Origin: Zygnema cylindricum
Lineage: Eukaryota; Streptophyta; Zygnematophyceae; Zygnematales; Zygnemataceae
Length of the DNA: 64,000 bases
Assembly (NCBI GenBank): GCA_037447655.1
Contig: JBBHKE010002617.1
Coordinates: 103,195-167,194 of the forward strand
Direction of reading: 5' to 3'
Shown here: positions 12,187-23,798 of the stretch, one piece after another
Layout: each line of letters begins with the position of its first letter
Position numbering within the stretch: position 1 is the stretch's first letter
Position numbers and translations under genes: made by a program
The notes under the pieces: model-generated
Databases searched by the model: none
The model's input: only the letters and a program-made list of their open reading frames with translations
What the model was told of the DNA's origin: nothing

Positions 12187-12885
12187 TTGAGACTTGAGAA
12201 CTATGGTTCTTTGCTCGCACTGTCAAAGCCATAGTTTTAACGCAATCGTTTTCCAATATGTATTTTTCGTACGATATGATTTTTTTACGAAAAGTATCCA
12301 TATTATATGCATATTGTATGTGTTTGAATGCACACCCCCATATTTCCGTACGAAAGCGCCAGCGTTGACCTCAGCATTATGGCGTAATAATACGTCACTT
12401 TTGACGCTGACGGGCGGCAGGATATTTTTTTGAAGAACATTGGGGAAACAAATTTTACGAGAAGAGTCCAGAAAAAAAATCTATCGGCCGCGATTTTTTT
12501 TGCTGAGGCGAGTAATACAATTGTTCCTAAAGTACATCAAATGGTATGTATCACATGGAATCTTTTTATCTAGATTTTGATAACTTTAGGCCGTTGGATT
12601 CTCAAGATCCGCAGTCGCGATTTAAGGCGGCTCACCTTGTTTTAACTCCTCAGAAAAATTATATTTTTCCAAAACTTTTCAGCCATTCAGCCATTTTGAC
12701 GCCCATTCAAAACTCTTTGTGCATCTCAACCCTAAATTCTAATTTTATATTTGACATCCATACGATATGGATTTTGTCCATATTGTACTATGAAACATAT
12801 TTTATGCATATTGTATGGGCCTACTATACCTCACTTTACGAACTTAGCTTATTATTCCACGTCCCATACGACGAAGTAGGCAGCC
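12187..12885. other. 5' flank of the CNOT10 gene
   Basis: No gene is seen. Near 12194-12245 there are two further fragments resembling the CATAGTT element ends (GAACTATGGTTC and CCATAGTTTTAAC). The rest is AT-rich and should contain the promoter and 5' UTR of the following gene; no unambiguous TATA box was chosen. Confidence 0.5.
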
Positions 12886-15800
12886 ATGGCGGCCTCTGAA
12901 GAGACTGACACGGGCTCTTCTCGAGAATCCGACATGAGTGATATTCCTTTGCCATCACTTGCGAAAGAGGCAGGAGATTTTTTTAAAGAAGGCAAATTTG
13001 ACGACTGTCTCTCACTTCTTCTTGCCATTCAAAAACGGAAGTCCGATGATCCCAAGGTTGCTTTTGAGAAGTCCTTTTGCCTGTTGAGACGAATAATTTC
13101 GTTATTTGTGACGTATCTGCGTCTATTTTTTTGGGGAGGGTCAGGGGTCAAGGAAGTATTCTGTACCAAGCTCTGTTAATTTTTGATCCTGACTTTGGAT
13201 AATGAGCCGCAGGTACTTCATAATATCGCTATTGCTGAGTATTGTCGTGAAGGATGCACCGAGCCGGAGAAACTTCTACGGGTTCTATCTAAAGTCAAGG
13301 TGTGATTTAAAGACCTTAACACGTGCTGCCTGTTTCACTCGTGACAGCTCTGTACATATTTTTGAAGGTCATACATGGAAATTAGTTTATGAGGTTTGCT
13401 CTCTTGTTAAGGTTTGTAATCTAACATCTGGAGAGAGAGATATGGTTGGATGTTTGAGCTCCAGACTAGGACAAATGAACTGAAGCGCACTGCTGAGGAG
13501 CAGGGAAATGATGAGGATTCTACCCTCAACAACAGCGCTGGAAATACTGCTGGAAGTGGTGCAGGAAGTTCTGGACTGGTTGCCTCTTTGACAAGCCCAA
13601 GTTTCCTTTGGTCAGAAGACTATGATACAGCCATAGCTGCAGTGAATACAGTGCGTGGCAAGCCCTCTGTGTTGATATTTGTTCGCTGACCAGAACTGGA
13701 ATATTTCCTATTTGCATGCACATTAGGTGGGCAGGAGCATGTAATTTGCAGTTTTGTGCATGCACGTTTTTTTTACGTGAAGTGTTTTGCATCTGTCAAT
13801 TCAATTTACGTTGATATCTTTCAAAGTTGAGCCACTGTTGTCGTGAGTCTCACTGCGTCTGCTAATTTACCCATCAATTATGGATTTGCTTTTCAGCTAG
13901 GCATAACTTCTGCTGTGGCTAAGTTGATCTGGTTGTTACATTCCAGGGAATAATTTACTACCACTTGCAGCAGTATGGTTCTGCCACGTCTCTGTTGGAA
14001 GCAATTTATCGCAACATTGAGCCAATCGATGAGGTGCGGTGAGTTTCCTGGAAAACCTTCTCAGTTGTAGTATGGAACTCCATTTTTAGAGCTCATATCC
14101 AAAGCTCATATTTTAAGTTAGGGGCAAGTAATGCACTATGTGATATAAGCGCAGTAGTATATTGAGAAGATACTATCAGGTTGGAATACAGCCTGATACC
14201 TGGTGGTACTTTGATATGCGATATGAGAAGTGAGCATTTATTATATTTGGAGCATAACATTGGAAATCAAAAACAGCCGATCTAGTGGTTATATCACTGG
14301 TTGAGTTCTGTGAAAATCGGTCCCATCAACATTTTTTCAGCAAAAATACTTGTGTATTTTTTTTTTCTGGATATTCCCTGTTATGTCTTGTGAACACTCA
14401 TACTTGTGTACTTCCAAACTTCTATGCTGTACTTTTACATGTTCTACTGCACGGGGTATCACAGCCCTGTTGTTGATTGTAGCAAGGATTGCGTAAGCTA
14501 CCGCGATTGACATCACTATTTTTAAAATGCTTTCAAAATAAGCACAGAGAAATCTCTTTGTTCATCTGGTCCTAACCGAAGGATGCTATGCTATGGCCTA
14601 TGATTCTGAGCAATGTACCAATGTTTGTAGGTGCCATGATAGCTGGTCTGGTCAAAGAAGTTTGCAAGGAGTTTGACCCCACATTACTCATCAACCTGTC
14701 TCGTGTTTCTAGATTTTGGTTTTACATTAGCAAATTGAAGTCATAGATGGTTGTTTGGTTGCTTACCTCCTGTTGTATGTAAAAAATGTTGGCTTTCCCA
14801 TATTTGAGTCGTTGGTGACCAATGGTCTTTTGGTTCAAGTAGTACATAGGTTCAAAGTCGCGTCGCACGATACATTTTCAATACTGTGGGTAAGCATCTG
14901 GACTACATATAATTGCTATTGAGGTTGAGAAGGATTATGGTTATATAACTGCAAGTTTACATAATATTCTCCTAATGTAGTAAAAGTGTGAACAAGCGCC
15001 GAGCAGCTTGCAGCAGTCTGCACACTTTGTGGAAGTTTTCCATAGTACAGGCTCAGGCTTCTAAATCATAGCTATGTCTGTCGTAGGGATTATATTTGTG
15101 TAATTTCATTCAATCAACACCTTTGACTTTTTTGAATTATGTGTGCATTTATGTACATAATATGGCAAAGTACACTTTTGGCATTAACAATCTTGCGTTG
15201 GGCTAACCTTTTGCTTCAGTTGTTGTTCCGACGCAAGGGTGATTTTCTACACTGTTACAGTAGATTGTAGGATATGCAAGGGTACATCGTGAATGCACGC
15301 TTTTACTGTTCTGATCGGAGTGGGTGGGTGTTATTTCTCCAGAGCGCAGCCTTTTGGGTGTGTTTACTCCTCTTGGATATGAAGTTGGCTACACGACAGG
15401 TGGACAAGGCTGCGGTGAGCATTCCAAAGGCGCCCTTTTGCGTCCTTTTTTCAATAACTAGATCCATACTTGGTGAAGGATGAATGTTTCAAATCTTTTG
15501 CAACATTGTAACGAGTATCAGGGTTTTGCCCAGATTATCCTTCGTTTCTATCATCACAATATTAGATTTTTTCTGAAGTTGTAAGGTGCTGACTGGAATT
15601 AACATAACTACACTGCACATTGCTGTTCCTGTAAAGGAGTTGTTAGTGTGAATAAGAAATTGGAACGCATTATGCAACTTAGAGTAGGGAGATGTGGCTG
15701 CTTTTAGTCCACCCCCTGAAATGGTGTTACGACGCTAAATTGTGATTTTTGGTCAAAAAAAGCTGCGACCGAACTAGTGTTGAATTAGTGATGCGCGGTG

Positions 15801-18800
15801 TAGTCGTTATTGCTGTTTTCTGGCTTTTAACTCATTAGTGCTCATTTTGATGTTTTACTTATTCAAAGGAAAAAAATATTTGAAAAGTCACTGTCACATG
15901 CTTCTTCAGTCATTATATGAAATCGACACTGGAGGGGTATTGGTGTGTTTTATAATTACTCTATCTCATTTTTTTAAATGAAATTTCATATTTGAGCAGT
16001 TTTCTTGTTTTTATTGATGTGAATGTTAATGTTTTTGTGAGCAATCTGAGAAACCAGCCTTTTTCCCTTCTGACATCTATTGAAGACATCTATGGACTTT
16101 GTTAGCTTTATAGACAATTCGTGAGAGTTGTGCTGGGGAGAAACTGTGTTGCTGAAGAGACCCCAGTACGCATCAAAGTCTTTATGAAGGCTTTGCACCA
16201 ACATATTGCCTTTTAGCTTCTTGAGAAAACCGAAGTCTTCATTTGGGGTCTGAATGTTTTTTGAGGTGTTTGTGGACATGCAGGCAATATTGACATACGT
16301 GGAGAAAGCATTTGGATACCTCCTTTCTTCTGGAGATAGTTCTGCTTCTTCTGCCTCGACACCTTCAATACCTTCTATTCCAGCCAGTGGGAATTTTTCT
16401 GCCGAACAGTCTTCAGGCAGTAACACTGGGCAACCGGCAGAGGTATCTTCCATGGCGTCTTTTGGAACAGGAGATGATGAGCTATCACGGACAGCTTTGG
16501 AAGAGGGTCTAGATGATGAAGCTTTAAAGCTTACGCTTGAACTTCAAGGTGGTGAACAGGCTGGTGTTTTGGGTAGAGGTGGTAATGGCCGGGGAGCATC
16601 GAGTAAACGAGGTGATTCAGTAAGCAAAGCTTTGCCCGGATCGGTGCCAGAGGTCAAACAACTGCTCCACATGTACAAGGCACGACTTTTCCTGCTGACT
16701 CGGAATGTTAAGGCTGCAAAACGTGAAGTGAGTTTTACATCATAGATCTGTCTTTGCCACTTTCTTCCAACTTAGTAAGTAGAAACGAGTCTTCAAATCT
16801 TAAGGCTGCAAAAGGTTAAATGAGTTTTACCTGTAGACTTGTCTTTGCCACGCTACTCCAACTTAGTCAGTTATTGTAGACCACATTTTTTGCACGTTTT
16901 TCCATTTGATTATTCAGAGACTGTCACTTGATTTGCTTCTTGGTTTTGTTTGCCAGTAAGTTATTTACATCTGAAATCAACCGCTGAAAAAGTTTGTTGC
17001 AATGTGAATATCTGTTTCTCTGGTTTGCCCTTCCGATTGTACTGTAATCTCACACCTTTTCTGCTCAAACGTTTCACATCAAGTGTTGCATCGCCATTAT
17101 TCTGGACCACCCTATTTCTGAATTGTCTTTGAAGGTTTTAATTGAACATAAAGAGTTTAACAGAACAGAACTTTGAGTTTATGTGGACTTCATCTAAAAC
17201 TTGATGAAATTATGTGGTCTTTCATTGTAATCAGGCAATTAAACTTGCACTCAAATCAAGATGTACGGTATCTCTTGGGCTTATGTTGCAGGTAAAGGCT
17301 GCAGGAAGTGTTACGCACGAAGGAGTTCAAACTGTTTTCTTGCTGAAAGCGTATTTGGAGTATTGCCGTGAAAACTACAGGAAGTGCATCAAGGTGCTGA
17401 CAAGCAACATTTCATCAGTGATGAATGGAAGTGACACAGTGATTCGCTCTCATTTAATGGCGATGACACTCTCTAACCTCGGTTGTGTCCATCATCGCTT
17501 AGGAAAACCCCATCTTGCGTCACTCTATTTTTCCAAGGCTCTTAAATCAGCCGCAGCTACAGTTGCTCAGCAGCCTCTCAGAGTGACAGTGTTCTCCATG
17601 GACCGAAGCCTTTCCATACTTTATAATGCAGGTTTGCAACAACTGTTGCATGGCAATGCTCTTTTAGCAGCTCGATGCTTTCAGAAGTGCACTCCTCTAT
17701 TTTACAACCGTCCACTTCTATGGCTGCGACTTGCTGAGTGTTGTTTTGTGGCGTATGAGAGGGGTCAGCTGGATGATACACCTCCAGGACAACAACGTTC
17801 ATTGAAAAAGGATGACCAAGTCCTTGTGGTGGTAGGAGGAGGGAGATGGCGACATGTGGTCCTGCCAGCTGGTGGCTTACAAGGACGCGCTGGTGGAAAA
17901 GGGATTCTAATGAGTGTCGAAAGCTCCGACAGCGAGACACAGATTAAAACAAGTGGGTCTTTTGCTGCACGAGGTGCAGAAACCACAGCATCTTCTCTCT
18001 CGGCTCCTAGCAAAGGCCAAGCAGTTGAGGTAGGAGTCACTACCAATAAGGGAGATTTTACAGAACCATCGCTAGACTATGGGCGAAGGTGTTTGAGAAA
18101 CGCCCTCCATCTTCTAGACAGGGAAGATGCCGCTGCAACGGCAGCCATAGCAGCAGCAGCATCTGCTTCTGAAGGAAAAGATGGGGAAGGTTCATCTCCG
18201 ACAGAATTAACTACTGCAGAGACTGGTGTTCAATCGGAATTAGGTTCGGCTAGTACTACCGGTAGTGAGAGCAGAACCCCTGGAGGTGATTCAGCAGGTA
18301 CAACCGCAAATTTTGCCGGTGATTCTCAGTTAGTAGATAGAGATGGAAAGGCTACAGGAACGGCAACATTGGCAACGAACAGCGCAGCTCTGGAGGCCGA
18401 GAAGTCTCATCAAAGGAAGATGCTTAGGATATGGGCGATGGCCTGTTTAGCGTACATAGAATTGTGCCTTAATAATCCTCTAGCTTCTCTGACTGTAGCT
18501 CAAAGACTACTGGAACTTCCCAATTGTCCACCATCCTACTGTTTTTTGGCTCGTACCTATGCGGCCGAGGCTCTTTGTTTGCTGGATCGCCCAACTGAGG
18601 CAGCCGAACACCTGTCCACCTGCATGGTGGAGCACACAAACAACGAACTACCGTCACTCAACCTGAAGGAGGAAGGGGAAAGAAAGTGGCGTAGCGGTAA
18701 TCAAAGCGAGGCAAGTGGAGATGGGGAGGAGGGAGGAGGAGTGAACACTATGGGGACAAGTGCAATTGTGGAAGGTATGCCTGATTTGAAGCATCTTAGT

Positions 18801-19052
18801 GGATCGACTGCGAGAGGATCGTTGTATGTGAACCTTGCGGCTGTGTATGCCATGCAAGGGGAGATTCTACAGGCTCATCAGTGTGCTTTACAAGCTCTCA
18901 GTATAGCCCCGGCCAATCCGCTGTCGATGCTCTCGGTAGTCTATGTTGAGCTTTGCAGAGGAAGGACCGGAGATGCTCTGGCGATGCTAAAGCATTGCCG
19001 TCATTTTTGTGTGGGCCACGTCAGCAAAGGCCAGGTGGTGGTTGGACAGTAG
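12886..19052 (+). CDS. CNOT10: CCR4-NOT complex subunit 10 homologue, seven exons
   Basis: Exons read from sequence: 12886-13056, 13213-13299, 13465-13650, 13947-14033, 15343-15414, 16284-16727 and 17235-19052, all phase 0 with GT/AG borders, giving about 954 residues. The start is the ATG in GCAGCCATGGCG. The order of conserved blocks matches plant CNOT10: LAKEAGDFFKEGKFDDC, then VLHNIAIAEYC, YRNIEPIDE, CLLLLDMKLA, YKARLFLLTRN, SNLGCVHHRLGKPHLA, LYNAGLQQLLHGN and the final ARGSLYVNLAAVYAMQGE. These are TPR helices; in known complexes CNOT10 pairs with CNOT11 and docks on the NOT scaffold in cytoplasmic mRNA deadenylation. The large last exon carries Ala-, Ser- and Thr-rich low-complexity inserts near 18115-18390, so the protein is somewhat longer than usual. 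The exon 7 start is the least certain: the open frame allows a later acceptor at TTGCAG before 17292. Confidence 0.87.
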
Positions 19053-19464
19053 GCTCCCAACTCAGAAGGCTCAAACGTAGTAGGCTCAAACTTTTTGATG
19101 AGTAGGTTGCTGTATTGTTGAAGTGTAGACGCCTGGTGTTAGGCTCCGTGGTCTCGTTTCGGGCATTTGTGTACTGTTGTCTCCCTTGTTGTCTGTACTT
19201 CTTTTCCTTGTTTTAAAGTAACTTGTTGCAACGCTGCATAGGTTTAAAAGTGACTGGCAGCCTTGTTATTTGAAGCGTCGGTCATGTTCTAGGCTTGGGT
19301 TAAAAAAAATTCAAGCTTTGATGTGAAACAGTTATTAGCACAAAATAAACAGGAACAGCTATTTTTGAATTGGGGAGTTAATGAAAGTACTTGTGTTTTG
19401 TTTTCTTAGTTCAGCTGTGTCCTGACAATAACTGAAGACACAAGTCAGAGGTCGATCAGTCCAT

Positions 19465-20010
19465 TTATTTTGGTACAGGATACGACCATCTGGGCCTTGT
19501 TTTGTTCCAATAATGCTTACAAAATTATCATTATGGTGTCTCAACAATTTCGGAAAAGGAACAAAAACGAAAAAATCAGCCTCAACGGCTTATTGTTGAT
19601 TAAGCCGATTGTTTCGCTTTTTGTTGATATAATTTTAGCAATATTGGAATCAGCAATGTCAAGTCGTTCTAAGAATAAGAATAGAGGATCAAGGTTAAAC
19701 ATTCGGTACTGATAAGAATATGTCATACTACAAAATCAGAGCAATTATTTTGGGACAGGATACTACCATCTGTTTTGCTTGGTACGGGGATGTTTAAATG
19801 CTAGACAATTTCTAAACGGTTTGAATAGTATAGACACTGATGATATCAATGTTGTTGATATTGGGCCAATCAGCAATGCCAAATCATTCTAAGTGAATCC
19901 AAAGAAAAAGAACCAAGGAACAAGTCAAACATTTGGTACGCACAATACCTTTTCAACGACACTCTCAAACCAACTGAGTACATGGGAACCAAAAAAACAA
20001 AAACGGAACG
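19465..20010. repeat. Diverged tandem duplication, unit about 280 bp
   Basis: TTATTTTGGTACAGGATAC then ACCATCTG near 19466 recurs as TTATTTTGGGACAGGATAC then ACCATCTG near 19746. AATCAGCAATGTCAAGTCG near 19647 recurs as AATCAGCAATGCCAAATCA near 19868. Order and spacing are kept, so this is a two-copy tandem array, much diverged. Confidence 0.65.
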
Positions 20011-20298
20011 GAACGCAACGAAATCATTTGAATAGGACGGATATTGGTGATATTGTTGGTTCTCTATCAGTAGATTTATAACAATTGAAAATGTTAATTT
20101 GTGGATTGATAAAATAGAGATTACCAAGACCCTTCAGAAAAGTACAGTTCAATTATCGATAAATTTTGCTCTATTAAGACCACCAAAGGACCCATATGCC
20201 ACATAAAAGTCATACAATTCACATGGCCTTATGAGTAGTCTTACATACGGACGATGGCAAAACTTTACGATTGCAAGGATAGTGTTTAATTTGATAAT

Positions 20299-20381
20299 TG
20301 GCCACACCAAATCTCATCCGACCTTCGTAGCTAAGCAGCTACAGTAGCATTATTGCGATGCATGACTCTTGTAGGTATCAC
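20299..20381 (+). pseudogene. 5S rRNA-like relic
   Basis: The stretch GGCCACACCAAATCTCATCC, then GACCTTCGTAGCTAAGCAG, then AGTAGCATTATTGCGATG and TGACTC follows the order of 5S rRNA blocks (CATACCA, ATCTCGTCTGATCT, AGCTAAGC, AGTAGTACT, GGATGGGTGACC). Similarity is strongest over the AGCTAAGCAG internal promoter block. Upstream blocks are shortened, so it cannot be a functional 5S gene. It could be a 5S pseudogene or the head of a 5S-derived SINE. Confidence 0.4.
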
Positions 20382-20407
20382 ATCCAAAATACATTTTTTC
20401 CTCAAAC

Positions 20408-20830
20408 TTCTTTTTGAAGTCATGTCTTCCGTTTTGTTTATTTCTTTGCTTTTGTTGACGTTGGTCACTTAGGTGACTGGTTCCTCACTTGCAAACCGAT
20501 TTAAAGCGATGTGGCTGCTTGATCTAGCGAATAAAGCATAAATCTCGCAATAAAATCTCCATCTCGGTACAAAGTGGTGAGCGAAAGAGGGCGTGCTTTG
20601 GAAAGAATTGGCTTCTTTTTGAAGTCGTGTCGTCAGCTTTTTGTGTTCTTTGCTTTAGTCAATTTTAAGAGTTATGGTAGGTGACTGGTTTGTCATCCTC
20701 AAACCGATTCATCCCGTTGGATCTGGTGGACAAAATTCTTTATTCCAAAAAGTTAGGAGAAAGAATCCAACTATGTACAAAGTGGTATAAGAAAAAAACC
20801 GTACTTTGGAAGCCGATTGGCAAGTAACAA
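20408..20830. repeat. Diverged tandem duplication, unit about 205 bp
   Basis: CTTCTTTTTGAAGTCATGTC near 20408 recurs as CTTCTTTTTGAAGTCGTGTC near 20611, each followed in order by GTGACTGGTT, AAACCGATT, GTACAAAGTGGT and CTTTGGAA. Two copies, diverged. No coding capacity. Confidence 0.7.
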
Positions 20831-21092
20831 ATAGACAGGATTGTCAAACATTTGAAAGTTCTAATAATGGCTATGCTTGAGCTAAGAGATTTTTGTGGTA
20901 TTGTGTAAACTTTCTAAAAAGCAAACAATACAACCTCATTTTAAATATATAGGGATAAGCAAGAGGTGTTTTGTAAAACATACAAAATGGTATGCTAAAA
21001 GACTCGATAAGCAACACTAATCAATTCACTAAAGTTGTGTCCGTTTCAATTTTGTTTCATTTGGCATTTTCTATGATTTCTGATGATGGATA

Positions 21093-22830
21093 AGGGTACG
21101 GCCCCATGTGGCTAAGTAGGGGTTTGTTTCTGTCGTTTTCCTTTAAAACTTAGCGCCGTACTGCTAAAGTTGCAACCGTATGAAGAAATCGCGAACTTGT
21201 ACAGTACAATTTGGGTCATCTGGAACTTAGGATGTACGAAAAGTTGTTGTCTTGTGTTTTTTCGACCCACTGTCACGTCATCTTCAAACTTATCATAAAA
21301 CACATCGGGGGTGTGTTCTAAATAAAGTAAAACATTTCACAAATAGGAAAACATATTATCACGTGAAAATATTTCAAAAGTTTTTGAAGACGAAAAAAAG
21401 TACAGGGTGGTTCATTTTTGTACGCTTGCATCTTGTACGGGTTTTTTTTTGCACTGGTGTCAAGGCTGCAATGCCATTTCACGGAAAGGTGAAAAATCCG
21501 TGAAGGAGCCACTACAGCTCTCGCCTCTCTCACCTTGCTCACCTTGCCTCTTCTTCACTCAAAACTTCACTACTTCACGGCACCAATGGAAGAAGGCACA
21601 TTGTTGAGGGCCGCACTTGCGCGAACCAAGTCACGTTGAGAAAAAAATAACAAACGTGCCCAAAAAAAGAAAGTTTTTAATTTTGCAAGGGCCTAAAGAT
21701 TTTTGTTTCCATTCATGGCGGCCGACCAGAAGAGGCAAACGCAAAGGCATGTTGTACAGCCATGACTGCAAGGATGTACGCCTACGTGTCACGCAATGAC
21801 ATGCGACATGCCAAATCGTTTCAAAAATTACAATGTGTCTTGCGACGCTTCAAATAGTTTCGAAAAATACGGTGCGGTAAGACAGATAGTAGATGCTGAC
21901 AGCCGTCACGTGCATTGTTGACGTATACAATCGTCAAACCCTTAAGTAACAATTTTGTAGTTAGGGTATGTCCCCATGTACTTGTAACTTAGCGAACTTA
22001 CTTTGTATTTTAGCGTGGATCCGCCGGACCCGGTTTTCAAGTGCCCCTGTGTCTGTAAGGACGAAATCGTAACTTACGCTTGTGACAGTTGTATACGTCG
22101 ATAATGCCTGTGACGGCTGTCAACGTCTACAATCTGTGGTCGCACGTTACTTTTTGGAATCGCTTGTGACGTCGCATGTCTTACCGTGACATTGTAAATG
22201 TACCGTCTTCCAGCCTGTGCCGTTTCACGGTTGAAGACGAGGCGCTTTGCCTATGCGTCTCCTATCCGGTCGACGTGAAATGGCATCGGAATTTGAAGAC
22301 CCCTGCAAAAAAGAAACTGGACGAAAACGGACAAAACCAAACAAATTGTGTACTTTTCTTCGTCGTATTTGAACGCAAACGGACAAATCATTGTGAATTC
22401 TGTACTTTTCTTTGTCCTTGGAAATCGTATGAAAATTTTCGAAATTTACGGCACGTGCAAATATGTGTTCCTATTTGTTTATCGAAAATCCCTTGTTTTA
22501 TAACACATCGCGTATGTGTTTTAAACGTAAGGTTGAAGATGTCGTTTTTTGTCGTGGAAGTGGGTTGAAAAACACAAGACGACAAATTTTCATACATCTT
22601 AAATTTGAGGATGACGCAAAGTGTACTCTACAAATTTGCGATTCCTTCGTACGGTTACAACTTTGGTAGTACGGCGCTAAGTTATACAAGAAAACGACAG
22701 AAAAAAACCCTTACTTATACACATGGGGACATACCCTTACAGATAGGGACACTCGAAAACCATGTACGGCGAATCTGCGGTAGAATACAAAGTAAATTCG
22801 CTAAGTTACAATTACATGGGGCCGTACCCT
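21093..22830. mobile_element. TIR DNA element carrying a nested relative
   Basis: The outermost ends are a perfect 17-bp inverted repeat, AGGGTACGGCCCCATGT at 21093-21109 and its complement at 22814-22830. Inside lies a second complete copy with AGGGTATGTCCCCATGT ends (21963-22737). The arms adjoining each terminus show which end is which: left-type arms are at 21093-21400 and, inverted, 22440-22737. Right-type arms are at 21963-22140 and, inverted, split between 22740-22830 and 21830-21960. The inner copy therefore sits in opposite orientation inside the right arm of the outer one. Both are non-coding. The AGGG ends suggest hAT, but no 8-bp target duplication was found. Confidence 0.72.
21963..22737. 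mobile_element. Inner nested TIR element (775 bp)
   Basis: Begins AGGGTATGTCCCCATGT and ends with its complement. Its right-type arm (CTTGTAACTTAGCGAA and onward) equals the outer element's arm. The outer arm resumes exactly across this insertion: CTATCTG at the junction on one side and CTACAAAATTGTTACTTA (complement strand) on the other correspond to contiguous sequence inside the inner copy. Confidence 0.7.
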
Positions 22831-23798
22831 AAGAGTAGACTATAGGCTCAGAAACGTCAAAAAAGGGTTTTATCGCTTGATTTTTATCATTTTATGTTTA
22901 GCGTTTTAAGCATTGATGGCACGGTGGACTTTCAAAAGACTCTCAACGGCTATTTACATTACAGTTCGCACATGTACTGCTTTGTACCCGATTAGCTGAG
23001 TGATTGTACCATGTACTTCCACTCTAGATTCCGACAAAAATGCCCGTTGGGCCGGTCAGGGGAGTCGAAAGTCAAAACCGTAACTTCTCCCGCCGTTCCC
23101 TTTTCAAATCAAGGGTACCGTTTGAATCGTACATTTTGTTGTAAAAGGACACAAATTCAGCAATGTATTGTACTGTATGGTCTTGGACTGTACTCCACTT
23201 CCAAAATGTTGTACTTTGTCGGTTGGTGCATATTTCAAATGTACGGGAAAAAACGCAATATCTTGCAGCCCCATAATATAAGGAAATTACGCGTGCAATA
23301 CGCATATAATGTGGTTACCGGGATATAGGGTTAGCAAGAATTTTCGCACTTTTGAGTTTTGACCTTCGGTCTTGAGAATTCAGGCGGATTAAAGTTTAGA
23401 ACTTTCCGATTCCTGGGCCTTTTCGCGTTTCCGTTCGACCGAACTGAGACTGAACGAAGCGAACCGGACTTCCCTGTCCTGTACAGACACGTACGGATGT
23501 GGTACATGACAGGACTTTACCGTAGAAAACAGTACGGTTTGTTACTGTGTGATTCAAAGAAAGAGGTTGTTTCCTGACTCCTGCCTTTCCCTTCAAATGA
23601 GCTTCGTTCCTTTTCTGAACTTCAACTTTTGCTGTGTTAGTGGATAATCTTGTCCATCTACCTTTCATAGAGAAATTTAATATTTGCCTCACGAAGGCAG
23701 ATATTCCGCTTCTCTGTTTTAAAGTGGTGTCGGTTTCTTGCTGGCTCTGAGATTTGGCGTGACGTATCGAAGCTCGCAAAGAAACTAAGCCCAGCGCC
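22831..23798. other. Intergenic, 5' flank of the TPR gene
   Basis: No gene is seen. The stretch is rich in TGTACTGTA-like short motifs near 23150-23230. It should include the promoter and 5' UTR of the gene starting at 23799. Confidence 0.45.

Larger units (their letters stand above)
19053..21092. other. Intergenic: 3' UTR, tandem duplications, 5S-like relic
   Basis: No coding region is supported. The first 300 bp should hold the CNOT10 3' UTR. Beyond it are two diverged tandem duplications (about 19465-20010 and 20408-20830) and a short sequence resembling 5S rRNA (20299-20381), listed separately. Confidence 0.55.

Noticed and set aside
17263-17291. A 29-bp intron within exon 7 of CNOT10 (GTACGG to TTGCAG)
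   Set aside because: Too short for a plant intron, and the frame is open through it; it is kept as coding, with a note on the alternative acceptor.
17578-17940. 120-codon and neighbouring minus-strand frames opposite CNOT10
   Set aside because: They are shadows of the long, well-supported CNOT10 exon 7.
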